DNA from: a bacterium
GTDB taxonomy: Bacteria > SZUA-79 > Acidulodesulfobacterales > Acidulodesulfobacteraceae
DNA: 7,047 nucleotides
Assembly (NCBI GenBank): GCA_021806125.1
Contig: JAJZYC010000080.1
Location: forward strand, 1-7,047
Reading direction: 5' to 3'
Position numbers and translations under genes: made by a program. This document shows, one piece after another, positions 1 through 7,013 of the stretch; position 1 is the first letter of the stretch; the number at the start of each line of letters is the position of its first letter. The notes beneath the pieces were generated by a model that saw only the letters and a program-made list of their open reading frames with translations, was not told the DNA's origin and did not search any database.

Positions 1-2560
1 CGTAAACGTAAACTAACGGCTTTAAATCTCTTTCGTAAATCATATTGTGCAGATAGCCGCGCTTTATTTTTATCACAGAATTTAAGGGTACTAATCTGCC
101 TGCCGAAGGCGCATATATCCAGATGCCCGATAAGTCGCTTACTCCCGTTCTGAATGAACCCGGCATCCTTAAAAAAATATCTTCCTGATTAAGGTGTCCT
201 TTTTTATGAATAGTTCCAACGCTCATTCCGTTGTTTAAAAGATAAAGCGACTGAGCAATCATTTCGGTGCTTATTCCAAGAATCGCCGCCTTTCTTCTTC
301 TAACGATGACCGCCGCCTTTCTTATCCGGCGCTTATATGAGGAATTTACGTCGGTAACCCCCCTCGTTGTTTTCATCCTAGCTTCTACTATTTTTGATAG
401 TTTTTCCTGCTCGTTGTAATTTTTACCGTAAATTTCGGCTACTATCGTCGATTTTACCGGAGGTCCGGGCGGGCTTTCGAGAACCTTTACCGTAGCGTTA
501 TATTCTTTTCCGATTTTATGCACTTCGGGAAGAATGTTTAAAACAAGCTGATGGGAAGACGTGTTTCTTTTGTCTTTATCTATCAGGTTAACCCTTATTT
601 CCGAGAACCAGCTTGCGTTTCTAAAATTAGCACCTCTCAAAAGTCCGGAAAAATCGATAACCGACGGCGTTCCTACTGTAACCACGTAGTTTTTTACCTG
701 TTTTATACGCTTTAAATAATTTACTATCTGCATAGTGGCGATATTGGTATCCTGGAAAGTAGAACCGGGGCGTTTGTTTATCGTAATCAAAAACGTGTTG
801 GTATTTGCGACGGGAAGCATTTTAAATTTTACTATTTTTAAAACCGGAAGGGACATAGCCAAAATAAATAAAATTACTACGACCGACATAAATATATATC
901 TTTTCTTCTTATTTAAAAGCAGAGGCATTAATATCTTGGCATAAAGGCCTTTTTTGACGTCTTTGCCGTGTTCTTTTAATTCTTTTTTGCGAATCAGCGC
1001 CATTCCTCTTTCGTTTGCCATAAGTTTAAGGTAAAACCACGGAACTACGGTGAGCGCTACAAATAAAGAAACGAGCATTGCTATCGGAACGTTAAAAGGG
1101 ATAGGCCTCATATAAGGGCCCATCATTCCAGTTACGAACAGCATTGGAATAAAGGATGATATAACCGCAAGAGTAGCAAAAAAATTAGGATTGCCTATTT
1201 CGTTTACGGCGTCCACCGCATAAGCGGGAAGTATATTTCTTTCTTTTGAAAAAACCCTTTCTATGTTGTCGATGACTACTATAGCGTTATCGACTAAAAG
1301 CCCCAGGGAAAGAATTAATGCGAACAGGGTAATCCTGTTTAATGTCTGATGGAAAATATAAGCTATGCCGAGGGTAAGAAACAGCATCAGCGGAATGGTA
1401 AAAGCAACTATGAATGCTTCTCGCCAGCCTAATATTATTAAAAGAAGTACTATTACTATAGCTATGCTTATTATAAGGTGAAACAGCAATTTATTAACGG
1501 CATTGTTTGCTTTTTTTCCGTCGTTTCTGGTTATAGTATAGTGAACGCCGGCGGGAAGGCTTGTTTCGGCTATTTTATGAAATTTTGCGAGAACGCTGTT
1601 TACGACCGCAACCGCGTTCTTCCCTCTTCTTTTCGCGACGGCTATGGTTACGGCAGGGTAAATACCCTTGGAATCCGCAATAACCCTGTCGTTTGCATTA
1701 ATTTTTCCGTAGTTATTTCCGAATCCTATTTCCGATAAAAAATTTAACGGCTTATATGAATATTTAATTTTTGCTACGTCCTTAAGATAAACCGGTTTTC
1801 CGTTATAAACGGATATTATAAAGTTCTCGACCGAACTTACATGGTGAAAATATCCGCCGGCCGTCAGAAACATTTTTTTATTATTTTTCTGAAGAAAACC
1901 TGCAGGAATGTTTATATTAGTCCCTTTAAGCTCCTGCGCTATCATTAACGGAGAAACGTTATAACCCGCCATTTTCAAGGGATTCAGATAAACGTTGAGC
2001 TGCTTGTATCTCGCGCCGTTTAAAAAAGTGACCCCGGTTCCCTTAACGGAATCGAGCCTGTCTAATATCCTGCCGGCGATAGTCGTAAGATAACCCGCGT
2101 TATATTTTTTGCTCCATAACGTGATATTTAAAATAGGCACGTGGTTTACGTCTATGGGCTTAATGAGCGGCCTCATTGCGCCCTTAGGAATTTCGTCGAG
2201 GTTGGAAAATACTTTATTATATATATCTACAAGGCTCTTATCCCGGCTTGCGTTGACATGAAACTCTACGGTAACTATAGATTCGGAGTTCATGGATATC
2301 GAGTAAACGTGCTTAACTCCCGGAATCTGCCACATTTTTCTTTCTAAGGGCTTTGTTACTAAATTTTTAACCTGCTTGCCGCTCGCTCCGGGAAATCTGA
2401 CTATTACGTTTGCCGCCGGAACTATAATCTGCGGATTATACTGCCTAGGAGTGAGAAGAACCGCTATTATTCCGAAGCCTATGCTAAACAGGATTAATAA
2501 AAGCGTTATTTTGTTTTCTATAAAATATTCGGTAATTTTAGCGCTAAAATTTTTATTCAT
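1..2560 (-). CDS. RND efflux permease, HAE1/AcrB-like (partial, 3' end outside window)
   Basis: Inner-membrane proton-driven pump subunit of a tripartite efflux system. The reading frame is open for 853 codons from ATG at 2560 to the left edge; family members run about 1,000-1,100 residues, so the second half of the membrane domain is missing. Visible: TM1 about residues 19-37; first periplasmic porter loop with FPGAS (56-60), KPLE (70-73) and IPGVKHVYS (79-87); TM2-TM6 about 358-511; TM7 about 555-572; then the second periplasmic loop. The TM4 signature LVDNAIVVIDNIER (422-435) holds the proton-relay Asp424, while the next position, Asp in AcrB, is Asn425. GMMGPYMRPIP (478-488) is also typical. 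The start is firm because an in-frame TAA lies directly before the ATG. It follows the adaptor gene by 26 bp, so the two form an operon. Substrate unknown; the VDN motif and HAE1-like sequence favour organic compounds over heavy metals, but this is inference. Confidence 0.93.
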   Translation of the reverse strand, partial: MNKNFSAKITEYFIENKITLLLILFSIGFGIIAVLLTPRQYNPQIIVPAANVIVRFPGASGKQVKNLVTKPLERKMWQIPGVKHVYSISMNSESIVTVEFHVNASRDKSLVDIYNKVFSNLDEIPKGAMRPLIKPIDVNHVPILNITLWSKKYNAGYLTTIAGRILDRLDSVKGTGVTFLNGARYKQLNVYLNPLKMAGYNVSPLMIAQELKGTNINIPAGFLQKNNKKMFLTAGGYFHHVSSVENFIISVYNGKPVYLKDVAKIKYSYKPLNFLSEIGFGNNYGKINANDRVIADSKGIYPAVTIAVAKRRGKNAVAVVNSVLAKFHKIAETSLPAGVHYTITRNDGKKANNAVNKLLFHLIISIAIVIVLLLIILGWREAFIVAFTIPLMLFLTLGIAYIFHQTLNRITLFALILSLGLLVDNAIVVIDNIERVFSKERNILPAYAVDAVNEIGNPNFFATLAVISSFIPMLFVTGMMGPYMRPIPFNVPIAMLVSLFVALTVVPWFYLKLMANERGMALIRKKELKEHGKDVKKGLYAKILMPLLLNKKKRYIFMSVVVILFILAMSLPVLKIVKFKMLPVANTNTFLITINKRPGSTFQDTNIATMQIVNYLKRIKQVKNYVVTVGTPSVIDFSGLLRGANFRNASWFSEIRVNLIDKDKRNTSSHQLVLNILPEVHKIGKEYNATVKVLESPPGPPVKSTIVAEIYGKNYNEQEKLSKIVEARMKTTRGVTDVNSSYKRRIRKAAVIVRRRKAAILGISTEMIAQSLYLLNNGMSVGTIHKKGHLNQEDIFLRMPGSFRTGVSDLSGIWIYAPSAGRLVPLNSVIKIKRGYLHNMIYERDLKPLVYVY

Positions 2561-2572
2561 TTATCTAAAAAA

Positions 2573-2578
2573 CTCCTT
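2573..2578 (-). promoter_or_regulatory. Shine-Dalgarno of the RND permease gene, long spacing
   Basis: AAGGAG on the minus strand lies between the adaptor stop and the permease ATG. The spacer to the ATG is 12 nt, longer than the usual 5-9. No alternative in-frame start is possible nearer the motif, because TAA directly precedes the ATG. Confidence 0.6.
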
Positions 2579-2586
2579 ATCTTATA

Positions 2587-3639
2587 TTATAACTTCGGGT
2601 TCACATAGCTTCCTGCGCTTATTTTGTCTAAATCGCTTGTTATTACAATCATTCCGGGATTTAGTCCGTTTATAATTATGACAAAATTATTTTTATACGT
2701 TCTGCCCCTTTTTACCGGCTGAAACACGACTTCGCCGCCGCCGTTAACGGTGTAAACTCCAGTTATGCCGAGCCGCCTTACGACCGCGGATTTCGGAACG
2801 GTTACGGCTTTCCTTTTTCCTATTTTAAATTTCGCCGTTCCATACATTCCCGGCATAAGCCCCGATTTTTCAGCCCCTTTTATGGCAATTCTAACTAAGA
2901 CGGAATGGGAATAAGGATTGGCAGACCTTACTACGGATATTACTTTTCCTTCTACAGTTTTATCTATCGACGAAAAATTCAATTTAACCGCTTCTGCGTT
3001 TTTTATTTTGCTAAAATATTTAACGTTGACGGATGTCTTAAATTCCAATCTCTTAAGGCTTTGAATTATTAGAAGCATCTGCCCCGGCGCAACAAGGTCT
3101 CCCATAGAAACGTTTTTTTTAGTTATAACTCCGTCGATAGGGGAATAAATATTTTTGTAATCCAAATAGTTCCCGGCTTCGTTCAACCCGGCCTTAGCCA
3201 CTTTATACTGCATTAAGGTGTTGTCGTAGGTCTGTCTCGAAACCGAATTTTCTTTATATAATCTTTTAATCCTGTCGTATGTTTTTTTTGCGTTAATAAA
3301 ACCGGCTTTCGCGGCATTATATTTTGACCCGATTTCTGGGGCGCTTAGTTTCAATAAAAGATGTCCTTTTGAAACCGCCTGACCCTGATGAACGTTTTCC
3401 ATGACAACGTATCCCATAATGTGCGCCGATATAGCGGTATTATTTAATGAATCGGTATTTCCGGGAGATTTAAGATAATCAGGGATAATGTTGTATTGGG
3501 TTTTAAATGCGCCGACGCTGAGCCTGGATTCCGCCCCTCCGGTAAAAGCCTGCTTTTTTGCGCACCCGCTTAACGATAATGATAATACTGCAAACGATAC
3601 CGCTAAAACGGCGTAAAATATACCGTTGATTTTTTTCAT
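2587..3639 (-). CDS. RND efflux periplasmic adaptor (membrane fusion) lipoprotein, HlyD/AcrA family
   Basis: Links the RND permease to an outer-membrane channel across the periplasm. The 350-residue product begins with a lipoprotein signal peptide: MKK start, hydrophobic stretch about 8-24 and lipobox LSGC with Cys26 as the likely lipidated residue; Ala27 at +2 is not an inner-membrane retention signal. Next come a biotinyl/lipoyl half-motif (about 70-100, with GYVVMENVHQGQAVSKG), a short alpha-hairpin (about 105-158), the second lipoyl half (about 162-192, with YSPIDGVITKKNVSMGDLV), a beta-barrel (about 197-275, with LMPGMYGTAKF) and a membrane-proximal domain (about 278-350, with VPKSAVV). 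Length is normal for a short-hairpin adaptor. The start is supported by a strong Shine-Dalgarno and by the signal peptide. It is the first gene of the efflux operon, with the permease 26 bp downstream and its own candidate promoter upstream. Substrate specificity cannot be read from the sequence. Confidence 0.93.
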   Translation of the reverse strand: MKKINGIFYAVLAVSFAVLSLSLSGCAKKQAFTGGAESRLSVGAFKTQYNIIPDYLKSPGNTDSLNNTAISAHIMGYVVMENVHQGQAVSKGHLLLKLSAPEIGSKYNAAKAGFINAKKTYDRIKRLYKENSVSRQTYDNTLMQYKVAKAGLNEAGNYLDYKNIYSPIDGVITKKNVSMGDLVAPGQMLLIIQSLKRLEFKTSVNVKYFSKIKNAEAVKLNFSSIDKTVEGKVISVVRSANPYSHSVLVRIAIKGAEKSGLMPGMYGTAKFKIGKRKAVTVPKSAVVRRLGITGVYTVNGGGEVVFQPVKRGRTYKNNFVIIINGLNPGMIVITSDLDKISAGSYVNPKL

Positions 3640-3650
3640 CTCCTTCTCCC
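3640..3650 (-). promoter_or_regulatory. Double Shine-Dalgarno of the adaptor gene
   Basis: The minus strand reads GGGAGAAGGAG directly before the ATG. The GGGAG part sits 6 nt from the ATG and is well placed; the AAGGAG part abuts the start codon and is probably too close to be the main site. It is the strongest ribosome-binding sequence of the four genes and settles the adaptor start. Confidence 0.7.
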
Positions 3651-3714
3651 TTTATATATCTTAAAATAGCTTAAAAATATCAATTACTTACAGCTGTTTT
3701 TATGACTGATTATT

Positions 3715-3740
3715 TTATATATATAACTATCTATATATAA
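3715..3740. repeat. AT-only inverted repeat in the efflux operon leader (possible operator)
   Basis: TTATATATA (3715-3723) is followed, after an 8-nt gap, by its exact reverse complement TATATATAA (3732-3740). It starts about 4 bp downstream of the candidate -10 box, so it covers the expected transcription start. A repressor site or an RNA hairpin are both possible. Alternating AT sequence makes such symmetry easy to obtain by chance, and similar TATATA runs occur in the other intergenic gaps. Confidence 0.3.
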
Positions 3741-3744
3741 CAAT

Positions 3745-3772
3745 ATTATCATTTTCATATGTTTTAAGTCAA
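3745..3772 (-). promoter_or_regulatory. Candidate sigma70-type promoter of the efflux operon
   Basis: On the minus strand a -35 TTGACT (3767-3772, 5 of 6 to TTGACA) and a -10 GATAAT (3745-3750, 5 of 6 to TATAAT) are separated by 16 bp. The -35 begins about 10 bp after the pilC stop codon. A start near 3738 would give a leader of about 100 nt before the adaptor ATG. I see no GC-rich hairpin terminator between pilC and this promoter, so read-through from pilBC remains possible. Confidence 0.5.
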
Positions 3773-3781
3773 ATTTTTTTA

Positions 3782-4996
3782 TCAGCCTTTTTTTGCAAAA
3801 TTTATCACGTCGATAATAGGAAGATATATAGCCAGGGCAAGAAAGAGAACCATGCCGAAAATTATAGTTAAAAGCACCGGTTCTATGCTTGCCTGAAGCA
3901 TGCTCAGTTGATGATCTAAATCCTCGTCGAAATAATCTGCGACCTTGCCGAGCATTTCGTCTATATGTCCTGTTTCTTCGCCTACGCTTACCATCTGTAT
4001 GATAATACCGGAAAAAATTTTAGAATTCTTAAAACTGTTCGTGATAGACTCCCCTCTTGTAACGTCGGACTGTATTTCGACAATTTTATTGGTAAAAAAT
4101 TTATTGTTTACGGCGTTTCTTATAAGCTCAAACGCCCTGTTGACCGGAAGCCCGCTCTGGAATAAAAGCCCGAAAATCCTTGTAAACTGGCTCATCATAG
4201 ATTTATAAAAAATACTTCCGAATATAGGTATTTTAAGTTTATGTTCGTCCCACCACAGTCTTCCCCCGGATGAATTTAGATAAAGTTTTACGCCCGCTAT
4301 CAAAGCAACTGCTGCGATTAAAACTATATACCAGTAACTTACGAAAAAATTGGAAATAGCCACTAATATCCTTGTTTCTAATGGAAGAGGAACGTTGAAA
4401 CTTTTATAAAGCATAGCGAATTTAGGTATAACGAATCCTACTAAAATTACTACGGCGATTATTATTGCGGAAACGACGATTTTTGGATAAAAGGTTGCGC
4501 TCTTTACCTTTGCCTTAACCGCCATATCTTTTTCCATTAATAGAGCAAGCCTGACTAGTATATCGTATAAAAGACCGCTAGTTTCGCCGACTTCCACCAT
4601 ATTTACGTATATTTCGGAAAAAACTTTGGGGTGCCTTGCAAAACTTTTAGAAAGAGTCTGACCGCTTTCTACATCTTGTTTTACTAGCGCCAGAATTTCC
4701 TTAAATTTTTTATTTCTTGCGAATTCCATTAAAGAATCAAGGCTTTTGGTAAGAGGCACGCCGGATTGATACAGTGTGGCAAGCTGTCTCGAAAAAACTA
4801 TTACGTCTTTTTTGGAGATGCTCTGAAATGCGGGAAGAAGGTCTCCCCATGAAAAACTTGCGGCTTCTTCTACCGAAATAGGAATAAGCCTCAATTCTTC
4901 TATCTGTTTTTCAGCAGAAATAGATGAAACGGACTCTATTCTTCCGGCTATGAGTTTCCCCTGCCTGTCTCTCGCCTTATAATTGTATATAGCCAT
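3782..4996 (-). CDS. pilC: Type IV pilus / type II secretion inner-membrane platform protein PilC (GspF family)
   Basis: Polytopic inner-membrane protein that couples the assembly ATPase to pilin extraction. The 404 residues match the family's usual length. The N-terminus MAIYNYKARDRQGK is the standard GspF/PilC beginning and fixes the start. Two T2SSF repeats are visible, about 67-190 and 268-391, each with the conserved glycine motif: VEVGETSG (134-141) and VSVGEETG (336-343), and each opening with a LYQSGVPL / LFQSGLPV block. Membrane segments lie about 173-193 (after YPK at 170-172), 222-240 and 371-396. It follows pilB by 94 bp and probably shares its transcript. No Shine-Dalgarno is visible: the region upstream of the ATG on the minus strand is AT-rich apart from GCCGGGC. 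PilC and GspF cannot be told apart on sequence alone; PilC is preferred because no other type II secretion gene is seen and the ATPase is PilB/MshE-like. Confidence 0.93.
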   Translation of the reverse strand: MAIYNYKARDRQGKLIAGRIESVSSISAEKQIEELRLIPISVEEAASFSWGDLLPAFQSISKKDVIVFSRQLATLYQSGVPLTKSLDSLMEFARNKKFKEILALVKQDVESGQTLSKSFARHPKVFSEIYVNMVEVGETSGLLYDILVRLALLMEKDMAVKAKVKSATFYPKIVVSAIIIAVVILVGFVIPKFAMLYKSFNVPLPLETRILVAISNFFVSYWYIVLIAAVALIAGVKLYLNSSGGRLWWDEHKLKIPIFGSIFYKSMMSQFTRIFGLLFQSGLPVNRAFELIRNAVNNKFFTNKIVEIQSDVTRGESITNSFKNSKIFSGIIIQMVSVGEETGHIDEMLGKVADYFDEDLDHQLSMLQASIEPVLLTIIFGMVLFLALAIYLPIIDVINFAKKG

Positions 4997-5090
4997 AAAT
5001 AAAATTTGCCCGGCTAAAATTTATTTTTATATATAATATAATATTACCTTAAATCACCTTTAAAAACTATTGTTTTATTTTTTATATATA

Positions 5091-6848
5091 TTATATGTCC
5101 TGAGTAGCCTGCAAAACTTCCTCCAGAGTCGTAACTCCTTCTATTACTTTTTTTAATCCGGCCATTCTCAGAGGAACGAAACCTTCCTTTATTGCGGCGT
5201 TTCTTATCTGCGCCGCGTCGGCTTTTTCGATAATCAGTTTTTGGACGTTTCTCGAAGGCGTTAAAATTTCCTGTATGCTTATCCTTCCGTGAAAGCCCGT
5301 TCCTCTGCATAAATCACAGCCCTTTTCTTCATAAAACTTAAAATTAACGCCTGCAGGAAGACCGAGTTCCTTAAGGAGTTCCGGCTCCGGCGCATACGCC
5401 TCCTTACAGCTGTCGCAAAGGCGCTTTACCAGTCTCTGTCCGATGATTCCGGCAATCGAAGAAGAAATCAAAAAAGGCTCTATGCCCATATCGGCAAGCC
5501 TTGAAATTGCGCTGGAAGAATCCTGCGTATGAAGCGTAGAAATTACGAAATGTCCGGTTAATGCCGCCTGAATCGCTATTCTTGCCGTTTCTTCGTCTCT
5601 TATTTCGCCTACAAGAATAATATCCGGATCCTGCCTGAGCACCGCCCTTAAGGCGTCGGGGAACCCCATTCCTCCTTTTTGATTGGCTTCTATCTGATTT
5701 ATATATCTTATTTTATATTCTACCGGGTCTTCTACGGTGATGATATTTTTATTTATGCTGTTAAGTTCCGCAATCATCGAATATGCCGTTGTCGTTTTGC
5801 CGGAACCGGTAGGTCCCGTTATCAGAAATAGTCCGTATTTTCTGTATATTATCTTTAAAATTTTTTCTTTATCGTTTTTGTCGAGCGGAAGCTCAGAAAC
5901 CTTATTGACCTTTGAAGTTTTGTCTAAAAGCCTGAAAACCGCTTTTTCACCGTTTATGGTCGGAACTACGGAAACCCTTACGTCTAAATTTTTTTCTCCG
6001 GCGTTTATGTCGAACCTCGAATCCTGCGGGTTCCTTTTTTCCGCTATATCCATATTTGCCATTATCTTTATTCTTGCTATAACCGGATTTAAAAATTGGA
6101 AAGGAATTCTTCTTGCCTCCGTAAGTTCGCCGTCTATCCTTTCCCTTACTATCATTTCGTCGGAAAGAGGCTCTATGTGTATATCGGAAGCCCTGCTTTT
6201 GGAAGCCGAAAATATTATATCGTTTACGAGCTTAATTATATTTACGTCTTCGGACTGCATGACTTCCTTGACCGCGGCTGAAGCAGAAGGTGAAGAAGAA
6301 AAATCTGCCGCCCCGGCCTGCCGCGCCGCTAAGCCGGTAAAATTTTTATTATCGGTAGGAACGACGTTTTGATATGAAGCAGCTTTAGATAAGTCTTTAG
6401 CCGTCCAGACAAAATCTATAGATTTAGAGATATCGTGTTCTTTTGCCAGAACTATATCTATATTATAATTAATATTCCTTTTTAAGGCATCGGTAGCAAA
6501 AACGTTAAGCGGGTCGGACAGCGCAACTGTAAGAATACCGTCGGCAAGGCTTATCCCTACCATTTTAAACTGCCTCGAAAGCCCTTCCGATATCAGCCTT
6601 CCGACAGCCGGGTCTATTATGAGCTTTGAAAGGTCTATTTTTTTTAAGCCTATCTGAGAGGAAAGCGCATCCAGTATATTGTCTTCCGAAAGTATTCCGA
6701 GGGCGGTCAACGCCGAACCTAATCTCAGATTGCGCTTTTTTCCCTCCGTAAGAGCGGTTTCCAGCTGGGTCGCGTTCAAAAGTCCGGCGTCTATAAGTAT
6801 CTCGCCGAGCTTTTTAGTTTTCGATAAATTATTTATTATTACGCCCAT
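5091..6848 (-). CDS. pilB: Type IV pilus assembly ATPase PilB (GspE/MshE-like) with N-terminal MshEN domain
   Basis: Cytoplasmic hexameric ATPase that drives pilin polymerisation (or type II secretion). The 585 residues show, in order: an MshEN domain (about 12-150) with two 24-residue motifs, 13-36 and 42-65, of the cyclic-di-GMP-binding type; a Ser/Ala-rich linker (about 175-195); and the N2/ATPase core from about 200. Core motifs are Walker A GPTGSGKTT (345-353), Asp box TVEDPVEY (371-378), Walker B DPDIILVGEIRD (407-418) with Glu415, and His box TGHFVISTLHT (431-441). A zinc-type tetracysteine is present at Cys478/Cys481 and Cys511/Cys514. All catalytic residues are there, so it should be an active extension ATPase and not a PilT, which lacks the tetracysteine and MshEN parts. 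The start has only a weak AGG five nt upstream, but the MshEN motif begins soon after, so an internal start would damage the domain. It is followed by pilC. GspE is the alternative name. Confidence 0.93.
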   Translation of the reverse strand: MGVIINNLSKTKKLGEILIDAGLLNATQLETALTEGKKRNLRLGSALTALGILSEDNILDALSSQIGLKKIDLSKLIIDPAVGRLISEGLSRQFKMVGISLADGILTVALSDPLNVFATDALKRNINYNIDIVLAKEHDISKSIDFVWTAKDLSKAASYQNVVPTDNKNFTGLAARQAGAADFSSSPSASAAVKEVMQSEDVNIIKLVNDIIFSASKSRASDIHIEPLSDEMIVRERIDGELTEARRIPFQFLNPVIARIKIMANMDIAEKRNPQDSRFDINAGEKNLDVRVSVVPTINGEKAVFRLLDKTSKVNKVSELPLDKNDKEKILKIIYRKYGLFLITGPTGSGKTTTAYSMIAELNSINKNIITVEDPVEYKIRYINQIEANQKGGMGFPDALRAVLRQDPDIILVGEIRDEETARIAIQAALTGHFVISTLHTQDSSSAISRLADMGIEPFLISSSIAGIIGQRLVKRLCDSCKEAYAPEPELLKELGLPAGVNFKFYEEKGCDLCRGTGFHGRISIQEILTPSRNVQKLIIEKADAAQIRNAAIKEGFVPLRMAGLKKVIEGVTTLEEVLQATQDI

Positions 6849-6930
6849 ATTCGCCTGCTAAAAATGTTCCGATATATACCTTAATCATGCAATAGAAAAT
6901 ATTTAGATGTTTCTTTTATATATAAATTCT

Positions 6931-6956
6931 GGATTCCTGCTTTCGCAGGAATGACA
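6931..6956 (-). repeat. REP-like palindrome, first copy, reverse orientation
   Basis: A perfect 8-bp stem ATTCCTGC / GCAGGAAT (6933-6952) encloses the loop TTTC. On the minus strand it reads as GAAA-loop hairpin ending in AATCC, the form commonly seen for isolated copies of this element. It borders the AT-rich leader of pilB, about 80 bp upstream of the ATG. Confidence 0.75.
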
Positions 6957-6985
6957 CTCTTCGGGTGAAAAGTTAATTACAACAT

Positions 6986-7013
6986 TGTCATTCCTGCGAA
7001 AGCAGGAATGACA
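6986..7013 (+). repeat. REP-like palindrome, second copy, extended stem
   Basis: A perfect 12-bp stem TGTCATTCCTGC / GCAGGAATGACA encloses a GAAA tetraloop, a stable hairpin in RNA. Its orientation is opposite to the first copy, judged by the loop. It could halt transcription or stabilise an mRNA end, but no T-run follows it on either strand. Confidence 0.75.

Noticed and set aside
735..2675. Several 60-100-codon plus-strand frames opposite the RND permease and adaptor
   Set aside because: All are antisense to a continuous conserved coding sequence, with no recognisable domain.
3773..3790. Terminator after pilC
   Set aside because: An A/T run follows the stop codon but there is no GC-rich stem before it, so an intrinsic terminator cannot be supported.
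5044..5310. 88-codon minus-strand frame overlapping the end of pilB
   Set aside because: It overlaps the conserved C-terminal part of PilB in another frame, is extremely rich in Lys/Arg/Ser, and resembles no family; it is a shadow frame.
5737..6372. 211-codon plus-strand frame antisense to pilB
   Set aside because: It lies wholly opposite the conserved ATPase core and reads as an antisense image of it (Phe/Ser/Ile-rich); no ribosome-binding site stands out.
6849..6930. Promoter for pilB
   Set aside because: The leader has TATATA-type -10 candidates but no -35 at proper spacing and no sigma54 GG/GC pattern that I could defend; left unannotated.
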